This document shows, piece after piece, positions 54,006 through 62,986 of a stretch of 64,000 nucleotides of DNA (position 1 is the stretch's first letter; each line of letters opens with the position of its first letter). The position numbers were made by a program, and so were the translations under genes. The notes under the pieces are model-generated. The model was not told the DNA's origin. It was given only the letters and a program-made list of their open reading frames with translations, and searched no databases. Origin of the DNA: Chryseosolibacter indicum (GTDB lineage: Bacteria; Bacteroidota; Bacteroidia; Cytophagales; Cyclobacteriaceae); assembly GCF_018598585.1 (NCBI RefSeq), contig NZ_JAHESD010000012.1, positions 1 to 64,000 of the forward strand. Direction: 5' to 3'.

Positions 54006-56423
54006 ATGACGATCTCTTACAACTGGCTTAAAGAATATATTGATATCCCGGAATCTGCAGAGGAAATTGGTAAAGTGCTCACTTCAACGGGTTTAGAAGT
54101 TGAAAAAGTAGAGGCTTTTGAAACAGTAAAAGGAGGGTTAAAGGGTTTGGTTATTGGAGAGGTGCTTACTTGCGCCAAACATCCGAACGCAGATAAACTG
54201 TCAGTAACTACTGTAGATGTCGGTGCTGACAAACCAGCAGCTATTGTTTGCGGAGCGCCTAATGTTGCAGCAGGACAAAAGGTAGTAGTAGCGCTTCCTG
54301 GCGCAACCATTTTCCCTACCAAAGGAGAGCCGTTTACCATTAAAACGGCTAAGATCAGGGGCGAGCAATCAGAAGGGATGATCTGTGCTGAAGATGAGAT
54401 AGGATTAGGCGAAAGCCACGCTGGCATCATGGTTTTAAATACAACTGCTAAAAACGGCACCCCTGCAGCTGATTATTTTAAGATAGAATCTGATTATATT
54501 ATTGAAATCGGTCTTACGCCAAACCGTGCAGATGCTACATCACACATTGGAGTAGCGCGTGATATCAAAGCGTCGAAGAATAGAATTATTAAGTGGCCTG
54601 CTGTTGATGCTTTTAAAGTTGATAATACAAGTCTTACCATACCTGTTGTAGTAGAAAACGCAGAGGCTTGTCCTCGCTACTCTGCTGTCACTATCAGCAA
54701 TGTTAAGGTTACTGAATCGCCAGCATGGCTAAAAAATAAACTCCTTGGTATTGGCCTAACTCCTATCAACAACATCGTTGATATTACCAATTTCATTTGT
54801 CATGAGATGGGACAACCCCTTCATGCTTTTGATGCTGACCAGATCAAGGGAAAGAAAGTCCTTGTTAAGACGTTGCCTGCAGGAGCAAAGTTTACAACGC
54901 TTGACAACAAAGAACGCACACTGCTCACTACTGACCTTATGATCTGCAATGCAGAAAGTGAAGGCATGTGCATTGCCGGCGTATTTGGAGGAGCTCATTC
55001 AGGCATTACAGAAAACACAAAGAATGTTTTTCTTGAGAGCGCGTACTTCTCACCAAACTATATAAGAAAAACATCCATGCATCACCAATTAAAAACAGAT
55101 GCATCATTCCGGTATGAGCGTGGCACCGATCCTAACATTACACTTTATGCGTTAAAGCGTGCTGCCTTATTGATCAAGGAACTTGCAGGAGGAGAAATAT
55201 CATCTGAAGTGGTTGACCACTATCCTCAGCCAGCAACAGAGAGAACAATCCTGATAAAAGATAAAAATGTAAATCGCCTTATTGGCAAAGAGATTCCAAG
55301 GGAAGAGATGTTCGCCATTCTTCAACGCCTTGATATTTCAATTAAAGATAAGAACGCAGATAACTTTACTGTTTCTGTGCCTCCGTATCGTGTTGATGTT
55401 TTACAAGAAGCGGACGTCGTTGAAGAAATACTGAGGATCTATGGCTTTAACAACATTGAATTAAGCGAAACTGCCAGCACAGATTATCTTGCTGAGTTTC
55501 CCGTTAAGAATATTGATAAGTATAAATATTCAGTAGGTCAGTTATTGGTTGCCAATGGTTTCTATGAGATCTGGACCAACTCACTTACCAATTTCGCTTA
55601 TCAGCAAAAACATAACTTTAAGTTTGAAGGCGAGCCCGTTGAAATCCTGAACAAGCTCAGTGAAGAGCAGGGTGTGTTAAGACAAACCATGTTATTTACA
55701 GGGTTGGAAGTCTGCGCATATAACATTAACCGCAGGCAGAAAGACCTTAAGCTTTACGAATTTGGGAAAATCTATTCCAGAAGCGAGGGAAAGTATGTTG
55801 AAGAGGAAAGGCTTGCTTTGTACCTCACAGGAAATATTGAGACAGAAAACTGGCAGCGCAAAACGAAAGCAGTGAGTTACTACGACCTTGCGCAACATAT
55901 CAGCAATGTGCTTCAGAAATCCGGTCTTAAAGATGTAAAACAGGAAAACATTCAAGATCAATTACTTGAGTATGGAAGCAAGTTAATCTTCAAAAACAAA
56001 GAAATAGGTAAACTCGGAAAAGTTAAACCACTCATCTTGAAGGATTTCGGAATCAAGCAGGAATTATTTTATGCCGAGCTTAACACTTCCTTGCTTTTCA
56101 ACGCTGCAAGTCCTAAGTTAGTAATTCAGGAAGTGCCGAAATTCCCTGAAGTAAAGCGTGATTTATCACTCGTATTGGATGCTCCGGTTAAATTTGACGA
56201 GATCTATAATCTTGTTATGAGCACGGAAAAACAACTGGTGAAGGAAGTTGTAGCATTTGACGTTTACGAAGGAGAGAACATTCCAAAGGGAAAGAAGGCA
56301 TATGCGCTTAGTTTCACATTATTGGATGAATCAAAAACGCTTACTGACGAAGTGATTGATAAGACAATGGAGCGATTGATGGGTGCTTTTGAGAAGAAGC
56401 TTGGTGCAGTAATCAGAAAATAG
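54006..56423 (+). CDS. pheT: Phenylalanine-tRNA ligase beta subunit
   Basis: The 805-residue protein has the N-terminal OB-fold tRNA-binding domain (GLVIGEVLTCAKHPNADKL, about 48-150), the B3/B4 editing domain (about 210-400 with NNIVDITNFICHEMGQPLHAFDAD), B5 (about 410-480), a class II-like core and the C-terminal anticodon-binding domain (PKFPEVKRDLSLVLD). Length is normal. PheS is not in the window, which is usual in this phylum. It starts an operon with the coiled-coil gene, zapA and rny. Confidence 0.98.
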   Translation: MTISYNWLKEYIDIPESAEEIGKVLTSTGLEVEKVEAFETVKGGLKGLVIGEVLTCAKHPNADKLSVTTVDVGADKPAAIVCGAPNVAAGQKVVVALPGATIFPTKGEPFTIKTAKIRGEQSEGMICAEDEIGLGESHAGIMVLNTTAKNGTPAADYFKIESDYIIEIGLTPNRADATSHIGVARDIKASKNRIIKWPAVDAFKVDNTSLTIPVVVENAEACPRYSAVTISNVKVTESPAWLKNKLLGIGLTPINNIVDITNFICHEMGQPLHAFDADQIKGKKVLVKTLPAGAKFTTLDNKERTLLTTDLMICNAESEGMCIAGVFGGAHSGITENTKNVFLESAYFSPNYIRKTSMHHQLKTDASFRYERGTDPNITLYALKRAALLIKELAGGEISSEVVDHYPQPATERTILIKDKNVNRLIGKEIPREEMFAILQRLDISIKDKNADNFTVSVPPYRVDVLQEADVVEEILRIYGFNNIELSETASTDYLAEFPVKNIDKYKYSVGQLLVANGFYEIWTNSLTNFAYQQKHNFKFEGEPVEILNKLSEEQGVLRQTMLFTGLEVCAYNINRRQKDLKLYEFGKIYSRSEGKYVEEERLALYLTGNIETENWQRKTKAVSYYDLAQHISNVLQKSGLKDVKQENIQDQLLEYGSKLIFKNKEIGKLGKVKPLILKDFGIKQELFYAELNTSLLFNAASPKLVIQEVPKFPEVKRDLSLVLDAPVKFDEIYNLVMSTEKQLVKEVVAFDVYEGENIPKGKKAYALSFTLLDESKTLTDEVIDKTMERLMGAFEKKLGAVIRK

Positions 56424-56502
56424 CACGTGCATTAACTTCCCCGAAATATGTAAAACCTCGCTGGCAGCTAGTTTGCTAACAGCTATTGGCAAATAAAGAA
56501 TA

Positions 56503-56799
56503 ATGGATCAAGAGCTATTAAAGTCCAATCTCAACGGCTTAGAGCGTAAAATTCTTGTGCTTCTTAATGAGCATAAGAATCTTAAGGAGGAGTTAAAAGC
56601 CCTGCGTCTGGAGAACCAGGAATTAAAAACTGTCATCAAACACCGTGATGAACAGATTTCCAGTTTTCATAATCAACTGAAAATCACTAAAATTGTGGAT
56701 AATTTACATCCGGAAAACGGAAGTGTTTCGGAGTTGAAGAAAAAAGTAGACGAATATATTCGAGAGATTGATAAATGTATCGCTCATTTAAGCAGATAG
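56503..56799 (+). CDS. Small coiled-coil protein upstream of zapA
   Basis: The 98-residue protein is nearly all coiled coil from about residue 3 to 65 (LERKILVLLNEHKNLKEELKAL and on), with a short C-terminal helix. It is 18 bases before zapA. In other bacteria a coiled-coil partner of ZapA (for example ZauP in Caulobacter) is encoded the same way, so a role at the division ring is plausible. This is inferred from position and structure only. Confidence 0.8.
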   Translation: MDQELLKSNLNGLERKILVLLNEHKNLKEELKALRLENQELKTVIKHRDEQISSFHNQLKITKIVDNLHPENGSVSELKKKVDEYIREIDKCIAHLSR

Positions 56800-56817
56800 C
56801 AACCGTAAGATTGATTG

Positions 56818-57105
56818 ATGGACGAACTTTCAATAAAAATTAGGATAGCCGACCGCGAGTACCCGATGAAGGTGAAGCGTTCCGATGAGGAAAGAGTGAG
56901 AACTGCCGGCAAGCTCATCAACGAAAAGCTAAAATCTTACAGGGAGCAGTACGGAATTGACGATAAACAAGATCTTCTCGCCATGGTAGCCTTCGATTGT
57001 ATCGTAGATAAAATGGCTGTAGAAGAATCACAGCAATCCATCGATAAGACGGTGTTTGAGAAAGTATCACAACTTAATCACCTCGTTTCTCAGTCTATTC
57101 TTTAA
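56818..57105 (+). CDS. zapA: Cell division protein ZapA
   Basis: From the ATG at 56818 the protein has 95 residues. It has the ZapA N-terminal head (SIKIRIADREYPMKVKRSDEE, then VRTAGKLINEKL) and a C-terminal coiled coil. ZapA bundles FtsZ filaments at the division site. It lies between the coiled-coil gene and rny, an order common in Bacteroidota. The 71-base gap to rny is too short for the 6S RNA gene often seen there. Confidence 0.92.
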   Translation: MDELSIKIRIADREYPMKVKRSDEERVRTAGKLINEKLKSYREQYGIDDKQDLLAMVAFDCIVDKMAVEESQQSIDKTVFEKVSQLNHLVSQSIL

Positions 57106-57176
57106 AGTTTCTTACTCCCTTAAATTCTTCCCTACCATTTGGTGTTCCGGGTTATATATAACCCTTTTATACATTT

Positions 57177-58745
57177 ATGTTAGAAATAGTTATTGGTATT
57201 GCAGTAGGCGCCATTGTTTCAGTGGCTTTAGGCTTACTGATTGGTAATTTTCTGTACAAACGTAAGTCGTCAAAAACACACGAAGAAACTGTTGAAAAGT
57301 CGAAGCTGATTATTAAAGAAGCCGAGATTGCTGCTGAAAATCTCAAGAAAGACAGAATTCTTGAAGCCAAAGAGAAGATTTTAAAAATGCGCTCCGAGTT
57401 TGAGGAGGAAGCAAACCGCAAGAAGAACCAGATCATCAGCAACGAACAGAAAATTAAACAACGCGAGCAAACACTCAACAAAGAGATTGAAACGCTAAAA
57501 AGAAAAGAGAGCGAGCTAGACGGGCTGAAAAATGATCTTAGCGTTCAGCTAGACCACGTAAAAAAGCGTAAGGAAGAGCTTGATAAATTTAACCAGCAGA
57601 AAATTCAGATGCTGGAGAACATATCAAAACTTACAGCTGATGAAGCCCGCGAGCAATTGATAGCATCTTTAAAAGATGAAGCACAAACAAGAGCATCGAG
57701 CTTTGTAAAGGACATCATGGAGCAGGCCAAATTAACGGCCACCAAAGAAGCCAAGAAAATTGTTGTTGAAACTATCCAGCGAACAGCAACAGAACACGCC
57801 ATAGAGAACTGCGTTTCTGTATTTAACATCGAAAGCGACGATATCAAAGGAAAGATCATCGGTAGAGAAGGAAGAAACATACGCGCTCTTGAAGCTGCAA
57901 CAGGTGTTGAAATTATTGTTGATGACACCCCGGAAGCAATTATCATTTCAGGCTTCGATCCGGTAAGAAGAGAAATAGCAAGATTATCACTGCACCGCCT
58001 GGTGCAAGACGGTAGAATTCACCCCGCCCGCATCGAAGAGATTGTAGCGAAAACAACGAAAAATATTGAAGATGAGATCATCGAAATAGGCGAGCGTACT
58101 GTAATCGACCTTGGTATACATGGCCTGCATCCTGAACTTGTTAAAATGGTTGGCCGTATGCGTTTCCGTTCTTCGTATGGCCAAAACCTGTTGCAACACT
58201 CCCGTGAGGTTGCTAACCTTTGTGCGATTATGGCATCAGAACTTGGTCTTAATGCCAAGCAAGCTAAACGCGCAGGTCTTCTTCACGATATTGGGAAGGT
58301 ATGGACCGAAGAGCTTGAAAAGCCCCACGCTATTGTGGGTATGGAGCTGGCTCAGAAATACAAGGAGCATCCAATTATCTGTAATGCCATTGGTGCTCAC
58401 CACGACGAGATCGAAATGACGAATATCATCTCTCCTATTGTCCAGGCCTGTGATGCTATTAGCGGTGCACGTCCTGGTGCAAGACGCGAGGTGATGGAAC
58501 AATACATCAAGCGTTTAAGAGAACTCGAAGATGTAGGATTAAGCTTTGAAGGTGTAGAGAAATGCTATGCTATACAGGCCGGCCGCGAGCTGCGTGTAAT
58601 CGTAGATGCCGAAAAAGCAACTGACGACCGCGCTAACCAGCTAAGCTTTGATATATCGCAGAAAATAGAACGCGACATGCAGTATCCTGGCCAGATCAAG
58701 GTTACTGTAATCCGCGAGATGCGAAGTGTGGCTTACGCGAAGTAA
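57177..58745 (+). CDS. rny: Ribonuclease Y
   Basis: The 522-residue protein has an N-terminal membrane helix (about 3-24), a long coiled coil (about 30-200), a KH domain ([22 protein letters not shown]) and an HD domain (GLLHDIGKV and AIGAHHDE), the standard order. It is an inner-membrane endoribonuclease that starts mRNA decay. It is the last gene of the pheT-zapA operon and ends in a strong terminator. Confidence 0.98.
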   Translation: MLEIVIGIAVGAIVSVALGLLIGNFLYKRKSSKTHEETVEKSKLIIKEAEIAAENLKKDRILEAKEKILKMRSEFEEEANRKKNQIISNEQKIKQREQTLNKEIETLKRKESELDGLKNDLSVQLDHVKKRKEELDKFNQQKIQMLENISKLTADEAREQLIASLKDEAQTRASSFVKDIMEQAKLTATKEAKKIVVETIQRTATEHAIENCVSVFNIESDDIKGKIIGREGRNIRALEAATGVEIIVDDTPEAIIISGFDPVRREIARLSLHRLVQDGRIHPARIEEIVAKTTKNIEDEIIEIGERTVIDLGIHGLHPELVKMVGRMRFRSSYGQNLLQHSREVANLCAIMASELGLNAKQAKRAGLLHDIGKVWTEELEKPHAIVGMELAQKYKEHPIICNAIGAHHDEIEMTNIISPIVQACDAISGARPGARREVMEQYIKRLRELEDVGLSFEGVEKCYAIQAGRELRVIVDAEKATDDRANQLSFDISQKIERDMQYPGQIKVTVIREMRSVAYAK

Positions 58746-58764
58746 TCAATCAAAAACAGTATTT

Positions 58765-58792
58765 AAAAAAAGCCCCGCGAGGGGCTTTTTTA
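58765..58792 (+). terminator. Terminator of the pheT-rny operon
   Basis: The stem AAAAAGCCCC / GGGGCTTTTT closes a GCGA loop and is followed by more T. It lies 19 bases after the rny stop. Confidence 0.93.
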
Positions 58793-58877
58793 TTGTCCTT
58801 ATTTACAAGCGGTATCTTGATAGATATGTGTTTTAGTAATTTCGTTGTTTCGATAAGATTCAAGACAACATATCAAA

Positions 58878-60023
58878 GTGCTTAAACATAGAATAGCGGT
58901 AAAGGTTGCTTTTTTCCTTAATGGATTTATTTACGCTAACTGGGTCTCTCGCCTGCCACGCATACAAGAGCAGTTTAATGCAGACAATGGAACAATAGGC
59001 GTTGTATTGCTCTCCCTTTCATTAGGTGCCGTGTTTGCAATGCCTTTTACAGGATGGCTTATCGTAAAAAATGGAAGCAGAAGGCTTACACTATTCTCTG
59101 TTCTCGCGTATTGCCTCTTCGTACCGCTCATTCCATTTATGCCGAACCTCATAGCACTTATTGTTCTATATATTATTATGGGAATGATCACCGGTATGCT
59201 TGATGTAGCCATGAACGCACAGGCTGTAATGGTAGAGCAGCAATACAATAAGCCAATCATGACCTCCTTTCATGCATTCTTTAGTATAGGCATGGCGTTG
59301 GGCGCGTGGTGTGGCGCCTTGTTTTCAGATCTGCACTTTGGCCTTGTTAATCACTTTTTCATTATCGCTGGCATATCCATCCTATCTGCCCTCTGGGTAA
59401 GCTTTAACCTGATTGTAGACAAGCCCGAAAGAAGCAAAAACAAAGACGAAGGTCCGTTGCTACGTTTTCCAAATAAGGCCTTAATTGGCGTTGGTATCAT
59501 TGCTTTCTGTTGCATGATGGGTGAAGGTGCCATGGCCGACTGGACTGTTAATTTTATGGAAAACATCGCCAGTGCTTCAACAGCAGTAGCGCCTATTGCG
59601 CTCTCCGGATTTGCTACTGCTATGACCCTCGGCCGTTTATTTGGTGATGCATTACGAGCTCGATATGGTGACAGCAGACTCATCGTGTTTGGCGGACTAC
59701 TCTCTATTGCAGGATTACTCCTGGCCCTGGCTTTACCCCTTCCTTATGCAGCAATTGGAGGGTTCTTTCTTGTCGGGCTGGGTCTTTCAACTATTGTTCC
59801 TATAACCTATTCTATTGCCGGTAATGAAAAGGATTTACCAAAAGGCGTAGGTTTAGCAATGGTTACCACTGTCGGTTATTCCGGATTCTTGTTTGGGCCG
59901 CCTATAATTGGTTTTATTGCCGATAACTCCAATTTGAGGTTTGGACTAAGTTTGGTACTCCTTTTATTTGTTGTAATGACTGTACTCGGGATGCTGCAGA
60001 AGCCCAAAAGACCCGTAATTTGA
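58878..60023 (+). CDS. MFS transporter
   Basis: The 381-residue protein has about 12 membrane helices and starts at a GTG. The N-terminal half contains FFLNGFIYANWVSRLPRIQEQF and the loop GWLIVKNGSRR, and the family of YbjJ/fucose-permease-type MFS proteins fits best. The substrate is not known. It is a single gene, followed by an ArsR-type regulator 46 bases downstream. Confidence 0.9.
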   Translation: MLKHRIAVKVAFFLNGFIYANWVSRLPRIQEQFNADNGTIGVVLLSLSLGAVFAMPFTGWLIVKNGSRRLTLFSVLAYCLFVPLIPFMPNLIALIVLYIIMGMITGMLDVAMNAQAVMVEQQYNKPIMTSFHAFFSIGMALGAWCGALFSDLHFGLVNHFFIIAGISILSALWVSFNLIVDKPERSKNKDEGPLLRFPNKALIGVGIIAFCCMMGEGAMADWTVNFMENIASASTAVAPIALSGFATAMTLGRLFGDALRARYGDSRLIVFGGLLSIAGLLLALALPLPYAAIGGFFLVGLGLSTIVPITYSIAGNEKDLPKGVGLAMVTTVGYSGFLFGPPIIGFIADNSNLRFGLSLVLLLFVVMTVLGMLQKPKRPVI

Positions 60024-60027
60024 ACTT

Positions 60028-60056
60028 TTGTAACTTATAAATGATTGTTAGGTTTG
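60028..60056 (+). promoter_or_regulatory. Promoter of the ArsR-type regulator gene
   Basis: TTG (60028-60030) and TAGGTTTG (60049-60056) are 18 bases apart, a good -33/-7 pair. The -7 box ends 13 bases before the ATG at 60070, so the leader is very short or absent. Confidence 0.65.
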
Positions 60057-60069
60057 TAGTTGATTTCGT

Positions 60070-60366
60070 ATGGGAGCAGTTAAAATTCAGGATCTTAAGC
60101 AAATCGAAAAGGTTTCCAAGGCTTTAGGAGACAAACATCGATTGAACATCCTCTTACACCTCACAAAAAAGGGCGGTTGTGCCGCCTGTTCTGAGATAAT
60201 TGATATTATTGACCTGGCACAGCCCTCTATATCTCACCACGTTAAAATTCTCACCGAAGCCGGTTTAATTGAAGCTGAAAAGGAAGGAAGAAATCTGAAG
60301 TACACTTTGAATAACAATATTCTGGATGATTATATAAACTTCCTTGAAAGATTAAAGAACGACTGA
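60070..60366 (+). CDS. ArsR/SmtB family winged-helix regulator
   Basis: The 98-residue protein has the winged-helix plan LGDKHRLNILLHL, AQPSISHHVKILTEAGLIEAEKEGRNLKY. Two cysteines (GCAACSEI, near 37-41) are in the position where some members sense metal or redox state. No obvious target operator or metal-resistance gene is adjacent; the gene 70 bases downstream encodes a small acetyltransferase. Confidence 0.92.
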   Translation: MGAVKIQDLKQIEKVSKALGDKHRLNILLHLTKKGGCAACSEIIDIIDLAQPSISHHVKILTEAGLIEAEKEGRNLKYTLNNNILDDYINFLERLKND

Positions 60367-60435
60367 ATGGCTTGCTCTTAGCTGCTGTTCTGCCATTAAT
60401 TCCCTTGTTGGCATCAAAATAATTGGATCTTTTAA

Positions 60436-60723
60436 ATGGAAATTAAACACAAGAATTTTTCATCTCAAGGTGTCTTTTATATTGAAACAGATGGCGAAGT
60501 ACTGGGAGAAATGGTATATAAGAATGACGATAATAATAACATTGTTATCCAACATACAGAAGTTTCAGAAAAGCTTAGAGGCAAAGGCGCCGGGAAACAG
60601 CTGGTAAATGCCTCTGTTGAGTACGCCAGAAAAAACAATCTTAAAATAATTCCCAGGTGTAGCTTTGCAAGAGACGTTTTTGAGCGGGTAAAAGAATATC
60701 AGGATGTACTGGCGCCGCAGTAA
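60436..60723 (+). CDS. GNAT-type small N-acetyltransferase (YjdJ/COG2388-like)
   Basis: The 95-residue protein has the short GNAT core of this group: VIQHTEVSEKLRGKGAGKQLVNASVEYARKNNLKIIPRCSF. The RGKGAGKQL loop would bind the CoA phosphates. Short GNATs of this type have no firm substrate. It lies 69 bases after the regulator and may share its transcript. Confidence 0.92.
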   Translation: MEIKHKNFSSQGVFYIETDGEVLGEMVYKNDDNNNIVIQHTEVSEKLRGKGAGKQLVNASVEYARKNNLKIIPRCSFARDVFERVKEYQDVLAPQ

Positions 60724-60799
60724 CTACCGATTTCTTTTCGCCAACTAATAATTGAAGGTTTAATCTTATTTGTAAAGGGTTAAAACTTTCTTCACCTAC

Positions 60800-61066
60800 T
60801 TATCCTTTTGCCTTACGTTCAAAGAACGTCTGCCAGAAGTCACCGTCTTTTTTTCCTCCACCTTTGTTTTTATACTCAGTCTTTAACTTAGTCGACTTGT
60901 TCCAATAAGCCAAAAAGAAAGCATAAGCGCTGATACCTGAAAACATATAAATAAGGGAATTATCAAGCGAAGAGAAAAGTGCCAGCATAAGAAGAGAAAC
61001 TATGCCAACCAAAACATAGAACGAGGGAGTTTGAAATCGCTTTGCTGACCTATCGCTTGCACGCAT
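60800..61066 (-). CDS. Small two-helix membrane protein
   Basis: From the ATG at 61066 the protein has 88 residues with two membrane segments (about 16-35 and 38-55) and a lysine-rich tail ending in DFWQTFFERKAKG. A TTG two codons earlier is possible. I recognise no family. It follows the bestrophin-like gene by 24 bases on the same strand. Confidence 0.7.
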   Translation of the reverse strand: MRASDRSAKRFQTPSFYVLVGIVSLLMLALFSSLDNSLIYMFSGISAYAFFLAYWNKSTKLKTEYKNKGGGKKDGDFWQTFFERKAKG

Positions 61067-61090
61067 ATTCAATAATAAGATAACTCTCTG

Positions 61091-61882
61091 TTAATTCATA
61101 AATGAAGTAATCTCAGCTTCATCGATTCTGATATCATCTTCACCAACTTCATCAAATGGATGTTCCAGATGATCTTGTATGTTATCAAGACTAACAAGTA
61201 TAAAGCTATATAACACTGGCATTACATATTCGAGATGCGCGGAGAAATCATGAAACGTATTTGCAAAGTATGGTCCATAGATAATAGGAAAAATGTAGAT
61301 AAACACTTTGCTATAAGCACGTAGAGTCACAGGCGTACGGTAGGTATGGATGATCTTCAAATTATCGAAAGCAATAATCATCTTACTAACATACTGGCTC
61401 AATCGCGATACTTCGCCACTTTGAACACCGTAGTTTCTCATTTGCATCGTAAGTGTTGATAACTGCGAGAAATATGAATAAATCTTCTTTTCATTCTCCT
61501 GCCACTCCGCGCGGTGGTTAGACTTGAACATTTCACGCATCAGTATGGTCATACCATTTACAAGAAACTTAACGCGTTCTTTAAGGTCATTCTCCTTAAT
61601 AGTTGGCCAGTCACGACTGGCGTAATAAATAGCTATGGCATGTCCTTTAAAATCAGAGAACCGCTGCAGCGCAGACTCTCTCCTATTGTATGCCGAACCG
61701 ATAGAAAATACCACGGGAAATACTATGGCTACACCTACCAGCATATCCGGAAAATCTGCCGTAAGGCCGAGATGAAAACAGATATAGGTAGAAATTACAG
61801 CAAGCGCTGTTATAATTAAAGTCTTGTAATTGATGATCAGGAAGAAGCTTTTAAGAATTCTTTTCATGGGATTTAAAGACAT
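61091..61882 (-). CDS. Bestrophin-like membrane protein
   Basis: From the ATG at 61882 the protein has 263 residues; a TTG start at 61942 and an ATG at 61867 are possible. Predicted helices lie near residues 15-35, 40-55, 190-215 and 215-240. The C-terminal phrase SLDNIQDHLEHPFDEVGEDDI matches the bestrophin-like family (IGxxLExPFG-type ending), which forms anion channels. It is divergent from the glycosyltransferase at 61974. Channel function is inferred. Confidence 0.75.
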   Translation of the reverse strand: MSLNPMKRILKSFFLIINYKTLIITALAVISTYICFHLGLTADFPDMLVGVAIVFPVVFSIGSAYNRRESALQRFSDFKGHAIAIYYASRDWPTIKENDLKERVKFLVNGMTILMREMFKSNHRAEWQENEKKIYSYFSQLSTLTMQMRNYGVQSGEVSRLSQYVSKMIIAFDNLKIIHTYRTPVTLRAYSKVFIYIFPIIYGPYFANTFHDFSAHLEYVMPVLYSFILVSLDNIQDHLEHPFDEVGEDDIRIDEAEITSFMN

Positions 61883-61929
61883 GCCAATTTCTGAAAAAGA
61901 TTTATCTTGAACGGAAGTATAGCGAAGAA

Positions 61930-61963
61930 TTGTAAGAGACAATTTATCAAAATACTAAATTTG
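61930..61963 (+). promoter_or_regulatory. Possible promoter of the glycosyltransferase gene
   Basis: TTG (61930-61932) and TAAATTTG (61956-61963) are 23 bases apart, at the long edge of the allowed spacing. The -7 box ends 10 bases before the ATG. Confidence 0.45.
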
Positions 61964-61973
61964 ATACTTTAAG

Positions 61974-62963
61974 ATGAAGTTTTCGATAGTAGTACCGGTT
62001 TATAACAGACCTCAGGAAGTAGCTGAGTTACTTAAAAGCCTTGTCAATCAAACGTTTAAGGATTTTGAAGTTATTATTCTTGAAGACGGTAATGATACTT
62101 GTGAAGCAATTCTGAATCAGTACAAAACACTGCTTAATATCGAATACTACTATATAGCCAATTCTGGTCCTGGTTATAGGCGCAATTTTGGAATGGAAAA
62201 GGCAAAGGGGGAATACATAGTATTATTCGACTCTGATTGTTTAATCCCACCTGATTACTTTGACATTGCTAACAAGTTTCTTACAACGTGGCCTACCGAT
62301 GCATTTGGCGGCCCCGATAACGCGCATCCTTCATTTACCATTATTCAAAAGGCTATCAATTACGCCATGACATCTTTTGTTACCACAGGTGGCATACGCG
62401 GAAAGAAAGTAAACCTTGATAACTACCAACCCAGAAGCTTTAACATGGGCCTTTCGAAGGAGGTATTTAAAACAGTTGGAGGTTTCAGTGACATTCACCC
62501 CGGAGAAGACCCAGACTTGAGCTATCGGATACTAAAGGCAGGCTTTAAAGTACGGTTAATTGAAGACGCTTTTGTCTATCACAAACGAAGAATTGACTTT
62601 AAGAAATTCTCTAAACAACTTTATAGTTTCGGTGTTGTGAGAACTATTTTAATGAAGTGGTACCCTGAAAAATTTAAGATAGTTTATCTCTTCCCTTCGC
62701 TATTTCTGATTGGGGCCGTGCTATGCATTCTAGGAGCAATTTTCATTAATCCACTTTGTGTTACACCAATATTATTACTTGCATTGATTGTCTTTCTTGA
62801 ATCGCTTGTTAAATCGGGTAACGTACTGATTGCTTTCTGGTCCATTGCTGCATCCATCATCCAACTCACGACATATGGATTCGGATTTTTAAAGGGAGCA
62901 TGGCACCTGTTTTTACTTCGAAAGAATGAACGAGAAACTTTCCCCCAATTCTTTCTGAAGTAA
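61974..62963 (+). CDS. Family 2 glycosyltransferase, membrane-associated
   Basis: The 329-residue protein has a GT-A domain: FSIVVPVYNRPQEVAELLKSL, EDGNDT, GYRRNFGMEKAKGEYIVLFDSDC (metal DxD as DSD) and GEDPDLSYRI (the catalytic acid region). Two or three membrane helices lie near residues 240-310. It adds sugars to a lipid carrier or glycan in the inner membrane. The acceptor is not known. The next gene, on the opposite strand, is also a GT2. Confidence 0.93.
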   Translation: MKFSIVVPVYNRPQEVAELLKSLVNQTFKDFEVIILEDGNDTCEAILNQYKTLLNIEYYYIANSGPGYRRNFGMEKAKGEYIVLFDSDCLIPPDYFDIANKFLTTWPTDAFGGPDNAHPSFTIIQKAINYAMTSFVTTGGIRGKKVNLDNYQPRSFNMGLSKEVFKTVGGFSDIHPGEDPDLSYRILKAGFKVRLIEDAFVYHKRRIDFKKFSKQLYSFGVVRTILMKWYPEKFKIVYLFPSLFLIGAVLCILGAIFINPLCVTPILLLALIVFLESLVKSGNVLIAFWSIAASIIQLTTYGFGFLKGAWHLFLLRKNERETFPQFFLK

Positions 62964-62986
62964 AGTATAAGATAAAAATGTGCTCC

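Noticed and set aside
57106-57176. Possible 6S RNA between zapA and rny
   Set aside because: Relatives often carry 6S RNA here, but this gap is only 71 bases, far too short, and shows no long hairpin.
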